A stretch of 64,000 bases of DNA from the NCBI RefSeq assembly GCF_010233585.1, contig NZ_CP045997.1:2937746-3001745 (forward strand), written 5' to 3'. The DNA comes from Spirosoma endbachense (lineage in GTDB: Bacteria; Bacteroidota; Bacteroidia; Cytophagales; Spirosomataceae). Numbering within the stretch: position 1 is the stretch's first letter; each line of letters begins with the position of its first letter. The notes beneath the pieces are model-generated. The model worked only from the letters and a program-made list of their open reading frames with translations. It did not search any database and was not told where the DNA came from. Positions 43,661-51,339 of the stretch are shown one piece after another. The position numbers were made by a program, and so were the translations under genes.

Positions 43661-45421
43661 ATGAGAACCTACTCCAACCGCTTCATGCTCTGGATGATTC
43701 TAGTCCTGGCCCGGACAACTTTTGCCCAAACTAGCGTTGGCCTACCGCTTCATCCCGAAAAACTGGCTTATGCAAAAGAGGTAGAACAGGAGGCTACTGC
43801 AAAGAACGATACCTTGTTGTTGGCCGAAGCCTATTACCTGTACGGAAAAATATACGTAGTGGCCCGAGATTATCTAACCGGTAAACGCTATTTCATGAGG
43901 TCGCTTCGTATTGTAGAGAAGAAGCAACAATCCGATAAAGTCAGCAGGATTTATGCTCGATTATCCTGGCTGGAACGAGAACAAGCGAATTTGACCAAAT
44001 CACTCAAAGATGCTCGGCTTGCTGTGGCTTATGCTCGTAACAGTACACAGAAAGCTTTACTGTCTGCCTATCAGTCGATGAGTGATATCTATCTGGCAAT
44101 TTGTTATGATAGTCTGGCCAATAATCGAAAGCATTCATTACAGGATAGCTTATTATTCTATTGTAAACTATCTGAGCAGATGGCGTATAGGCTGAACGAT
44201 TCAATCAGTATAGCTGGTATAAGTGGCATGCTTGGTAAAATCTATGGCTTCCAGCGAAATCCACAAGCATTCCATTACTATCAAACAGCATTACGAATAC
44301 ATATAGCACTAAATCAAAAGAGTAGTCAGGCCATTATAAGCCTTCAACTGGCTCGTGCCTACCTACAATCAAATCGACCTGATCAGTCGTATCCTTTTTT
44401 ATTACAGGCAAGTGTACTCTATAATGCCTTACAAGGCAGAGAGTTCGAAATGGAGCGAGATTTGGCCAACACCTACATGCAGTATTACCAGCAAAATAAA
44501 GACTGGCAAAAAGCATTTGCTCAATCACTGGTGCTTCGAGGGTTTGAGCGCGATCAGATGATGGCAGATCGGAACGGTGCCGTTTCCCGGCTAAGCGTTG
44601 AATATGAAACTGAGAAAAAAGAAGCACAGCTCATCAGTCAGCGGAGGGAGTTACAACTGAGTCAGCAAATCCAGCAGACACAACACTGGTTATTGGTGGT
44701 TTTATCGGTTTTGCTGTTGGGAACAGCAGGGGCAAGTATCGCTTTTTACCGGATCTCGCAGAAAAACCAACGGTTGAGTGAGCAAAACGCGGCTCTAGTT
44801 CAGGAGCAAAACCACCGGGTAAAAAATAATTTGCAGCTAATATCCAGTCTATTGAGTTTGCAATGGAATCGGCTCGACGATGATAATGCCCGGAATGCCA
44901 TTGAGGATAGTCAGCGCCGTATCGAAGTCATGAGTTTGTTACAACGTAAACTATACGATGATGACAATTTAGTTACGATCAATGTCGGTGATTTTGTTCG
45001 GGAATTAGTCACGATGGTGTTGAAGACCTTCGACCAAGAGCAAGTTGAGATAGCTTACCAAATTGAGCCAATGCTGATGCTACCAGCCGACTATGCCATG
45101 CGGATTGGCTTGATTATAAATGAACTAATAACAAATGCCTGTAAATACGCTTTTCCAGGCAATCCGAAGCCCACCCTGCAAATTACAGCCACCTTAGTGC
45201 ACAAAACGTTTCACCTGTGTGTCGTTGATAATGGACCAGGTTTTACTATGGCAAATTCACCTGTCCAATCTTTCGGATTGCGCCTGATACAAATGCAAGT
45301 GGAGCAGTTGTTTGGTACGTATCAGTTTGAGAGCCGTGGAAATTTAAAATTTGACATGACGTTTACTCTGCTCCCTACATCTCCGCATCGGAGAAAAACT
45401 AAAATAGAGACGGTTCAATGA
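43661..45421 (+). CDS. TPR sensor histidine kinase (HisKA_2/HWE-like)
   Basis: 586 residues from ATG 43661, preceded by AAAGGA; a TTG just upstream is a weaker choice. A signal peptide (LWMILVLARTTFAQ) is followed by periplasmic TPR-like repeats (about 25-310), one membrane helix (LLVVLSVLLLGTAGASIAFY, about 345), then a HisKA_2 dimerisation domain with phospho-acceptor H385 in EQNHRVKNNLQLISSLLSLQ, and a GHKL ATPase (NELITNACKYAFPG; VVDNGPGFT). It overlaps by 4 bp the LytTR regulator gene, so the two form a two-component system. The stimulus is unknown. Confidence 0.92.
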   Translation: MRTYSNRFMLWMILVLARTTFAQTSVGLPLHPEKLAYAKEVEQEATAKNDTLLLAEAYYLYGKIYVVARDYLTGKRYFMRSLRIVEKKQQSDKVSRIYARLSWLEREQANLTKSLKDARLAVAYARNSTQKALLSAYQSMSDIYLAICYDSLANNRKHSLQDSLLFYCKLSEQMAYRLNDSISIAGISGMLGKIYGFQRNPQAFHYYQTALRIHIALNQKSSQAIISLQLARAYLQSNRPDQSYPFLLQASVLYNALQGREFEMERDLANTYMQYYQQNKDWQKAFAQSLVLRGFERDQMMADRNGAVSRLSVEYETEKKEAQLISQRRELQLSQQIQQTQHWLLVVLSVLLLGTAGASIAFYRISQKNQRLSEQNAALVQEQNHRVKNNLQLISSLLSLQWNRLDDDNARNAIEDSQRRIEVMSLLQRKLYDDDNLVTINVGDFVRELVTMVLKTFDQEQVEIAYQIEPMLMLPADYAMRIGLIINELITNACKYAFPGNPKPTLQITATLVHKTFHLCVVDNGPGFTMANSPVQSFGLRLIQMQVEQLFGTYQFESRGNLKFDMTFTLLPTSPHRRKTKIETVQ

Positions 45422-46185
45422 AAGCGCTTAGAGTTTTAATCATCGAAGATGAGTTAGTAACAGCTCACGATATCAAAGAAACGTTGGAAAAAGCAGGGCA
45501 TGCTATAACAGATATCGCCCGTAACCTGTCTACTGCCCTCACCTCAGTACGCTTTAGCCCTCCTGATATAATTTTAATCGATATCCGTTTGGATCATTCT
45601 TCCGAAGATGGAATCGATATAGCCCAACGCATTTTATCTCAGCAAACCATACCGATTATCTATTTAACTGGGTATTCGGAGCCACCAACCATTGCACGGG
45701 CGCAACAAACGCGTCCGGCAGCTTATTTACTAAAGCCATTTCGGCATAAAGAACTCGCTATTCAGGTTGAGCTGGCTTACCATAACTATCAGTCTTCGCT
45801 GGTTAATTCGGTAGATCCCTATTTGTCGGATAACCTTTATCTACCTGTTGATCAGGGGCGAGGCTATGTTAAAATCAGAAAGAATGACGTGCTCTATTTA
45901 ATAGCCGACCGCGTCTATGTTGAGGTTTATTTGATTGGAGAGTTGAAAAAGCGTGTTTTTTCAATGAATTTAGGCTATATCTCCCAATTCTTTACATCGC
46001 CTAATTTTTATACCCTGTCTCGCTCATTAGTCGTAAATCTAGACTATGTAGAGCGTATTGATAAAGGGCAATTCTATGTACAGGGTCAAAATTCACCGAT
46101 ACCCTTTCCTGAAGCGAACCATAAAATTTTTCTTCAACAGTTCGCTATTGTTAAAACGCCGTCAAAACGTGAGGGTAGGCTATGA
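45418..46185 (+). CDS. LytTR-family response regulator
   Basis: 255 residues: a receiver domain (1-125; VLIIEDE acidic pocket, phospho-acceptor D55 in IILIDIRL, T in IIYLTGYS, K in YLLKPF) followed by a LytTR DNA-binding domain (about 145-250; YVKIRKNDVLYLIADRVYVEVYL and YTLSRSLVVNLDYVERI). The ATG overlaps the kinase stop by 4 bp. It probably controls genes for surface or extracellular functions. No LytTR direct-repeat target was identified in the window. Confidence 0.93.
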   Translation: MKALRVLIIEDELVTAHDIKETLEKAGHAITDIARNLSTALTSVRFSPPDIILIDIRLDHSSEDGIDIAQRILSQQTIPIIYLTGYSEPPTIARAQQTRPAAYLLKPFRHKELAIQVELAYHNYQSSLVNSVDPYLSDNLYLPVDQGRGYVKIRKNDVLYLIADRVYVEVYLIGELKKRVFSMNLGYISQFFTSPNFYTLSRSLVVNLDYVERIDKGQFYVQGQNSPIPFPEANHKIFLQQFAIVKTPSKREGRL

Positions 46186-46387
46186 TTGCATTAGATAATT
46201 ATCAGCCGCGACAAAACTTTGCATGCCCCATTATTTTGTATTCCTTACATAACCTATTCAACTCATCTACTGCCCGGTTATTCAAGTTGGGTTGAATCAC
46301 TTATTAGTAAATTCTTCCTCTTTCTTGTAGGTCCAATATGTGTCGTACTCTTTCAGGCACATCGAAGTAGGGGTAGTTAACACAATA
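46186..46387. other. Intergenic before the MITE-like element
   Basis: Nothing coding is supported. AGGGGTAGTTAACACAA at 46369-46385, an exact copy of 31564-31580, abuts the MITE-like element. Confidence 0.4.
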
Positions 46388-46656
46388 GGGGAGTGGCCAA
46401 CATTCGTACGAAATGTTCCATGAAGATTATTTCATGGGCCTAACTGCCTAATAATTTGTAAACTGAGTAAATAGTAAAAGAAACGTTCGATTTCTTTACT
46501 TGCTATTGGCTCGGCGAATTATTCGTTTCGAAGCCATTTTCCGGGCAATAAACCCAGTAAATGAATCAATGTAAGCTATCTATAATAGCTACTTGAGTTA
46601 TTTTACTGCTCAGAGAGGCCCGATGGAACATTTCGTACGAATGTTGGCCACTCCCC
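46388..46656. mobile_element. MITE-like element, 269 bp, with 34-bp perfect terminal inverted repeats
   Basis: The arms are 46388-46421 (GGGGAGTGGCCAACATTCGT...) and 46623-46656, perfect inverted copies of each other. The interior (about 200 bp, AT-rich) has no coding capacity. No transposase in the window has matching ends, so a partner would lie elsewhere in the genome. No target duplication is evident. Confidence 0.75.
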
Positions 46657-46659
46657 CAA

Positions 46660-46698
46660 ATGGTGTTCCCTAACTGTTGGACAGTTAGGGAACACCAT
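46660..46698. repeat. 18-bp perfect hairpin next to the MITE-like element
   Basis: ATGGTGTTCCCTAACTGT (46660-46677) pairs perfectly with ACAGTTAGGGAACACCAT (46681-46698) across a TGG loop. There is no T-tract. It could be a terminator-like hairpin or part of a compound mobile element, as it starts 4 bp after the MITE-like arm. Confidence 0.7.
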
Positions 46699-46950
46699 CG
46701 ATTTTAGAAGTGGTCAACCACCAATTCGTACATTTAAAGGGGTAAAAATTTAATTAAATGAACTATGTAAGTTGCTGTAAAATAACAAGTTATAGTTGAT
46801 TTTCTCCTCTGTAGGAATTCGTTCACGAAACCCCTTGGCCAAATGAACGCGTTTACAAATAGGTTCTTTTATTGGTAAGGGGATGTAACAGTAGCGAATG
46901 CATTTTACCCGCTATCCTATTCTAAGCCGCGTGTCAGGTAACCTCTCTAA
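46699..46950. other. AT-rich spacer, no supported gene
   Basis: No reading frame or motif worth recording. Confidence 0.4.
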
Positions 46951-47157
46951 TCAATCAACTTTCTTAATCTCGGTTGCACTGAGGGTGATGGTAAATTCGC
47001 GCCGTTGGCTGTTCCAGCAGTGTACTCGCTGCCCATATTGACTGATCACCGGAACAGGCCAGTCAATATCAGCATTAGCCGCTTCTAACTCTGGAGCTGC
47101 CTTCGGGTTAATGAGCGTAACTAAGTCGTTCACCTTAAATTCGTGGTTTGTCCTCAT
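46951..47157 (-). CDS. Small hypothetical protein with beta-rich pattern (68 residues)
   Basis: The 68-residue protein (FKVNDLVTLINPKAAPELEAANADIDWPVPVIS then VHCWNSQRREFTITLSATEIKKVD) has a short-barrel-like layout similar in style to the 67-residue protein at 25291-25494, but I do not see clear homology. It is transcribed divergently from the AT-hook protein gene, with 54 bp between starts, so the two may share control. No family known. Confidence 0.5.
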   Translation of the reverse strand: MRTNHEFKVNDLVTLINPKAAPELEAANADIDWPVPVISQYGQRVHCWNSQRREFTITLSATEIKKVD

Positions 47158-47211
47158 TCATTAGTTAACTTCCTACCTTTGTTTCCTGGTAAAAGTCTTA
47201 AAACCAAGTGA

Positions 47212-47700
47212 ATGAAAGCTATTAACATCCATTTTTTTTCGCCTACTGAAAACCAACAGCCTACGGCCAAGGCCGAAAAAGCCCCTAAACCAGCTAAGCT
47301 AATTTTAACCGGTTTCATTTCTAGTGCCGGTAAACTTGTTTTGCCCGCCAAGACGGTGGCTCATTTAGGGGTCGATCTTAGCCAAACTTCCTTTAAAGTA
47401 GGTATGGACGAGGGCAAGCGCAAAGCCAAATCCCTCTACCTGGTTCCAAGCAGTAGTGATGCGGAAACCTTTACCTTCGAGAAAGCGGCTAAAAGCTATA
47501 CGTTGGCATTACCCTTTATCTTGACCAAGAGCGGGGTTGATTTCGCCAAAACAAAATACGACTTTACGATTCGTCTTTTCGAGTATGAGGGCACGACCGC
47601 CTTTGCGTTGCAATTAGCTCCCGAAGTTGCGGCTGCCAAAGTACCTTATACCGGTAAGCCAAGAGGTCGAAAGCCCAAACAGGACTCCGTTACTGAGTAA
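47212..47700 (+). CDS. AT-hook-like basic protein (162 residues)
   Basis: A 162-residue soluble protein. It has an Ala/Lys/Pro-rich N-terminal stretch (TAKAEKAPKPAKL), a beta-rich middle (GKLVLPAKTVAHLGVDLSQTSFKVGMDEGKRKAKSLYLVPSSS) and a C-terminal PRGRKPKQ that fits an AT-hook (GRP/GRK core). A TACCTTTG box at about 47173-47180 on the plus strand could drive it. A strong intrinsic terminator follows the stop at 47705-47734. It is probably a DNA-binding protein, perhaps a chromatin-like regulator, but the family is not recognised. It lies next to a recombinase, as small DNA-binding factors often do. Confidence 0.6.
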   Translation: MKAINIHFFSPTENQQPTAKAEKAPKPAKLILTGFISSAGKLVLPAKTVAHLGVDLSQTSFKVGMDEGKRKAKSLYLVPSSSDAETFTFEKAAKSYTLALPFILTKSGVDFAKTKYDFTIRLFEYEGTTAFALQLAPEVAAAKVPYTGKPRGRKPKQDSVTE

Positions 47701-47704
47701 AGTT

Positions 47705-47734
47705 AAAAAGCCCTGAGTGATTAGGGCTTTTTTT
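47705..47734 (+). terminator. Rho-independent terminator of the AT-hook gene
   Basis: AAAAAGCCCT (47705-47714) pairs with AGGGCTTTTT (47723-47732), and the stem runs into a T7 tract ending at 47734, 4 bp after the stop codon of the 47212 gene. Confidence 0.85.
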
Positions 47735-47884
47735 GTTTTGTCTTTTGAGAGGTAAGGCAGTTATTCAACAGTTCATATCCTTCGTAGACCATCTTCTTTT
47801 AGGTTGCTCCCCAAATTTTCCCTTCTCTGCCTTCCTGGCAGTTTTCAGGCGGTTAATTCTATTCCCTTTTACATTACTTTTATT

Positions 47885-47924
47885 TTGTCACAAGTCAAGA
47901 ACTGACATCCTATATCTGTGGCAA
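47885..47924. repeat. 40-bp inverted repeat, degraded copy, upstream of recombinase 2
   Basis: TTGTCACAAG at 47885-47894 followed by TCAAGAAC matches the left arm and flank at 21563. The right arm TCTGTGGCAA (47915-47924) fits in 7 of 10 positions, with the same 40-bp span. Confidence 0.6.
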
Positions 47925-48016
47925 GTTGCCTCAATTTTTATCGCTCTTTTCAATCCCCTTTAGCCATTTCCATCTTTAAAGACCCTAAGAACGATTAAGT
48001 CTTCATGCTTTTTCTA

Positions 48017-48054
48017 TTTTACATATCATTTACGGTCGTTAATGATATGTAAAA
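48017..48054. repeat. 14-bp perfect inverted repeat just before recombinase 2
   Basis: TTTTACATATCATT (48017-48030) and AATGATATGTAAAA (48041-48054) are perfect arms around a 10-bp spacer, 25 bp before the recombinase ATG. A candidate operator or crossover site. Confidence 0.75.
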
Positions 48055-48079
48055 TCGGCGTGGAACACTATCTTGCAGC

Positions 48080-48766
48080 ATGCAAACTTTCGTGGCCTAC
48101 TACCGGGTGAGTACCAAGAAGCAGGGACTGTCCGGATTAGGACTCGATGCCCAGCGCAGCAGCGTGCTCAGCTTTGTCAAAACCAAAGCGCTGATCATCG
48201 CTGAATTTTGTGATATTGAATCGGGCAAGCAAGATCGTCGTCCTGAGCTACTCAAAGCCATCGAACATGCCAAGCAATATAAGGCCCGCCTGGTGATTGC
48301 TAAGCTCGACCGTCTCAGCCGTAACATGACCTTTGTGTCATCGTTGATGGACTCGCATGTCAGCTTCGTGTGTGCGGACATGCCCGACGCCAATGAGTTT
48401 ACCATTCACATCTTCGCAGCTTTGGCCCAGCAGGAGCGGAAGCTGATTAGCGAGCGCACGAAGAAAGCCTTGGATGAAAAACTCCTGCGGATTGGTCAGT
48501 GGCGCAAGAGTGGCCGCGTTTTTCAAGATCCTGTGGTTTCGGCAAAAGCGGCCCAGTCGAATCGAAGCCGTGCCGCTGAGAATGAAAACAATCGGAAAGC
48601 CACCGCTCTGATCCAGGCCTTACTGGGCGCGAAAATGACCTATGTGGCCATTGCGCATCAGCTGAATCAAGCGGGTTTCAAGACGGCTCGTGGGAATACT
48701 TTTCAAGCTACCCAAGTAATGCGCTTAGCGCAGCGGGCTAGGGGTGAGTCGATGGAAAAGGGCTAA
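48080..48766 (+). CDS. Serine-family site-specific recombinase 2
   Basis: 228 residues from ATG 48080. It has the same layout as the protein at 21633: FVAYYRVSTKKQGLSGLGLDAQ with nucleophile S11, RLVIAKLDRLSRNM, FIHIFAALAQQERKLISERTKKALDEK on the long helix, and a C-terminal helix-turn-helix (MTYVAIAHQLNQAGFKTARG). The two enzymes are clearly paralogous yet diverged, each with an upstream inverted repeat. It is followed by a frameshifted small gene on the opposite strand and by a second member of the orphan family. This is possibly the resolvase of a larger, now decayed, mobile element. Confidence 0.93.
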   Translation: MQTFVAYYRVSTKKQGLSGLGLDAQRSSVLSFVKTKALIIAEFCDIESGKQDRRPELLKAIEHAKQYKARLVIAKLDRLSRNMTFVSSLMDSHVSFVCADMPDANEFTIHIFAALAQQERKLISERTKKALDEKLLRIGQWRKSGRVFQDPVVSAKAAQSNRSRAAENENNRKATALIQALLGAKMTYVAIAHQLNQAGFKTARGNTFQATQVMRLAQRARGESMEKG

Positions 48767-48970
48767 GTTGGCCATTTTTCCAGGCCTGCAGCAATTCGAA
48801 GGGCCCGTAGTACATCTTCCCAATAATAACCGCTGTTATAACCGGTTGATAAGCGCCGGGCTGGCGTACCAGGCACAGATAATCAGAAAATCATTTGCAT
48901 CCTCAATACGCTGTTTCTGAGCGATTGCTGGATCAGGCTGCGGAGCAGGTTGGTCGTATAATGCTTCCAT
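48763..48970 (-). pseudogene. Small frameshifted gene opposite the recombinase tail
   Basis: From ATG 48970, one frame gives MEALYDQPAPQPDPAIAQKQ then IEDANDFLIICAWYA and stops at 48836. In the next frame the sequence continues RRLSTGYNSGYYWEDVL then RALRIAAGLEKWPT to a TAG at 48763. Deleting one base near the CAWYA codons would join them into a protein of about 68 residues, and the joined product looks coding (aromatic and charged pattern). It overlaps the convergent recombinase end by 4 bp. Family unknown. Confidence 0.5.
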
Positions 48971-49196
48971 GCCAAAAAGTAAGCGTTCAACTAAAAAAGC
49001 CCCACTGGTTTGACCAATGAGGCTGAAGAAACATAACAGATATAAAACGCCGTACAGAGAAATTTATTGTTCACATTGAAACAGGGATGGGCTTATTTAT
49101 CACTTTTTTCAGACCCATATTTCAGCGATTAGTATGTCAATTTCCGTTCTCAAAGCAGTTTAATATATTTAATATGTGCAGGTCATAAGTCGGTCT

Positions 49197-49285
49197 GCAC
49201 GGCAAAACGGGGCCACCATGCGGTTCCCGCGCGGCTAGCGGCCGGGACGCGGCCATCCAGTCGGACTGCCCAGCCAGCCGGACCA
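49197..49285 (+). other. GC-rich hairpin-prone segment before orphan family gene 2
   Basis: A GC-rich island in AT-rich DNA. Around 49221-49251 it can fold as GTTCCCG with CGGGAC around CGCGGCTAGCGGC. It ends about 60 bp before the gene at 49351. It resembles the block at 24574-24680 in composition and place, with short shared strings such as GCAA-ACGG-G and ACC/GGT-GCGG, but no long identity. Candidate RNA leader or palindromic element. Confidence 0.4.
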
Positions 49286-49350
49286 AAAGTCAGCGCTAAA
49301 AACTAATTTTATTCCCCTTTATTTGCTTTTTATAAAACCCCTTGCCCATT

Positions 49351-49848
49351 GTGGACGATTTACTGCCCTTGCCTCATCAGTCCTTGATGCGGAGTTTCTT
49401 ACAGCAGAGCCATTTTCAGCACGTTTCCATTATTGGTTTGCTGGCAATGGCTTTCCAGACTCGGCTGCTAATGAGCGAACCTGATAAACCCCTTCGTGAG
49501 GACATATCTCTACTGGGTTGGCCACCCCAATATATTACCCATCTGATGAATGAATTAGATGTAAACTCGGCTGAACTAACTCAATATGCTCGGCTGGGTA
49601 ATGATTTTTGGAGTTCTCAACTCAAACTGATGCCCACCTTTCAACGCACGATCGTTATGGGGCTGGCTACTATTATTCTTACCCCGTCGGGGAGCAACAT
49701 GAATCCCAACCGATATACCCCCTGGCTGCGATACTGGGCAAATGAACTCAATATAGATTATCTTTCCATGTCCCATTTGATGGAAACATACGGGATTAAA
49801 CAGATCAATTATTTACTGGCTCGGAGCTTTATTCCCAGTGAATTTTAA
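49351..49848 (+). CDS. Orphan family protein, copy 2 (helical, about 165 residues)
   Basis: By eye this is a diverged relative of the protein at 24722: VDDLLPLPHQSL at the start, FQHVSIIGLLAMAFQTRLLM, then FQRTIVMGLATIILTPSGS and YGIKQINYLLARSFIPSEF. I place the start at GTG 49351 because it aligns with the other copy; TTG 49342 is possible. No ATG is available. The central 15-residue hydrophobic run recurs in both. The gene lies 585 bp after recombinase 2, matching the downstream position of copy 1 relative to recombinase 1. Function unknown. Confidence 0.6.
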   Translation: MDDLLPLPHQSLMRSFLQQSHFQHVSIIGLLAMAFQTRLLMSEPDKPLREDISLLGWPPQYITHLMNELDVNSAELTQYARLGNDFWSSQLKLMPTFQRTIVMGLATIILTPSGSNMNPNRYTPWLRYWANELNIDYLSMSHLMETYGIKQINYLLARSFIPSEF

Positions 49849-50022
49849 CAGATCTTGCGCGATTGACGGATTTCAGTAAGAACCACACAGTCGCTGCTAC
49901 ACATCCTATTTAAGGCAATGGATGTTCCTTGAACGTTGTAGTTGTGTCTGGCTATAGTGTTTTGCTAATCTTGCCAGCTAGTCTTTGAGCTTAGATTTCC
50001 ATTACTCTTTCACCTTCTAGCA

Positions 50023-50610
50023 ATGACACCGAAGCAAATTCAACGGCTGGAGAAAAAGATTGCTGATATTAAACGAGCTTTAGCTGCCGAAAAACGAAAG
50101 TTTGGTGGCTACGATGATTCCCGAGGATTGCGCTATTTACCCACTCGGTATTATCTTCAGTTAGGCGATTACAAAGGGGGAGTAACGTATACTCGTTGGT
50201 TCGCCAAAACATTTCCCGATGACATTGGCTTTCCAGATTTTCTGTTTGAATGGACAGTACTGCTTTTCAAAGCTGGTAAATTCGACCAAGCCAGGAGCAA
50301 GGCTTGGCAAACCTTCTGTTCTAATACGTATATCCTGGATACATTTCTAGGCAATCCAGCCCAGCCCATAGCTAAATACGAGTGGTCCAATCTGGCTCAG
50401 GAAAGCTTTACCGATCAGTTTCCCTATTCGCAGCAGCAAGCCGAACTACAGGATTTTAGTCAGTGGTTAGTCGAGCTTTTGTCAACGGATTTATTCAAAA
50501 CCCGTAAAGACCGCTACATAGCTATTCAGCAACGATTGGCCACAGAGGACGACCAGGAAACTCGGCGCTATTTATTGAACGAAGCCCATCAGCTAGAGGA
50601 GTGGTTTTAA
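50023..50610 (+). CDS. Hypothetical helical protein with N-terminal coiled coil
   Basis: The 195-residue protein begins with a basic coiled coil (QIQRLEKKIADIKRALAAEKRKF) and continues with two TPR-like helical pairs (YYLQLGDYKGGVTYTRWFAKTFPDD and FEWTVLLFKAGKFDQARSKAW). No signal peptide and no catalytic motif are visible. No named family is recognised. It has a clean ATG and stands alone, so it may belong to the same accessory segment as the orphan gene before it. Confidence 0.6.
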   Translation: MTPKQIQRLEKKIADIKRALAAEKRKFGGYDDSRGLRYLPTRYYLQLGDYKGGVTYTRWFAKTFPDDIGFPDFLFEWTVLLFKAGKFDQARSKAWQTFCSNTYILDTFLGNPAQPIAKYEWSNLAQESFTDQFPYSQQQAELQDFSQWLVELLSTDLFKTRKDRYIAIQQRLATEDDQETRRYLLNEAHQLEEWF

Positions 50611-50667
50611 AGCAAAGCCGATTGATTCATAAACTCAGCTACGTCCCAATTTTTGAGACGTTGATTC

Positions 50668-50793
50668 GTGAGACGGCAATTTGAGATTACTAATAATGTC
50701 CGGGTGTATGTCCTGAGAGGAAGCTATGCTGTTTTGGGAAAACGGGCGTTTAAAGAGATGGCATACACCTTGACCCGTCCTGAAAAGCGTTGA
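50668..50793 (+). CDS. Possible small ORF or gene remnant
   Basis: A 41-codon frame from GTG 50668 encodes EITNNVRVYVLRGSYAVLG then KRAFKEMAYTLTRPEKR, whose pattern looks coding. No family can be named. It could be the tail of a decayed gene. Confidence 0.25.
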   Translation: MRRQFEITNNVRVYVLRGSYAVLGKRAFKEMAYTLTRPEKR

Positions 50794-50841
50794 CCGTTGT
50801 CCGATCCTGAAAATAAATGGTCCGCCGTGGCGGTTGTCAGT

Positions 50842-50859
50842 TTGTCCAGGACTGGACAA
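50842..50859. promoter_or_regulatory. 18-bp palindrome upstream of padR
   Basis: TTGTCCAG-GA-CTGGACAA is a perfect inverted repeat (50842-50859), 128 bp before the PadR start. A second half-site TCTGGACA lies at 50873. A candidate operator for autoregulation, by position only. Confidence 0.45.
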
Positions 50860-50986
50860 GGATTCGTCCGTTTCTGGACATCGCTTTTACTAGTACCAAG
50901 CTGGTTTTGCTCTAAAGGCTCCTTTTCAACTCTGGCACCAGATTTGATTTAAAATATTGTATCTAATCAAACAAGCAGACGTGCTC

Positions 50987-51325
50987 ATGAAAAAGACGAG
51001 ACTGGGGGAGTTAGAAGAGCTGGTGCTACTGGTTGTGGCCGCTAGCACCGAAGAGGTCTATGGCGTGCCCGTTATGGAACAACTTCAACTCCAGACAGGC
51101 CGAAGCTTCACCGTCAGTGCAGTACACACAACCCTATATCGACTCGAAGAAAAGGGGTTTCTGTCGTCCTTGGTGGGCGGGGCAACTACTGAGCGTGGAG
51201 GCCGTCGTAAGCGGCTGTTTGCCTTGACAGCCGAAGGGGGGGAAGTCTTACTCGAGATTCAGCAGATGCGCACTCGACTTTGGGAAGCGATCCCACAGGG
51301 CAAACTTCAATTGTTGGGCCTTTAA
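50987..51325 (+). CDS. PadR-family transcriptional regulator
   Basis: 112 residues from ATG 50987 (an in-frame upstream start adds ten residues without homology). It is a winged-helix PadR protein: LGELEELVLLVVA, then GRSFTVSAVHTTLYRLEEKGFLSS as recognition helix and wing, then GRRKRLFALTAEGGEVL. In Bacteroidota such genes commonly precede an ABC permease with an N-terminal prefix domain, exactly as here (14 bp gap to ATG 51340). It probably represses or activates that transporter gene. Confidence 0.92.
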   Translation: MKKTRLGELEELVLLVVAASTEEVYGVPVMEQLQLQTGRSFTVSAVHTTLYRLEEKGFLSSLVGGATTERGGRRKRLFALTAEGGEVLLEIQQMRTRLWEAIPQGKLQLLGL

Positions 51326-51339
51326 GTTTACCTACTGCC

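Larger units (their letters stand above)
47735..48079. other. Recombinase 2 upstream region
   Basis: Contains the two inverted repeats listed separately. A TTTTGTTTTGTCTTTTGAG stretch and pyrimidine-rich DNA fill the rest. No gene supported. Confidence 0.5.
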
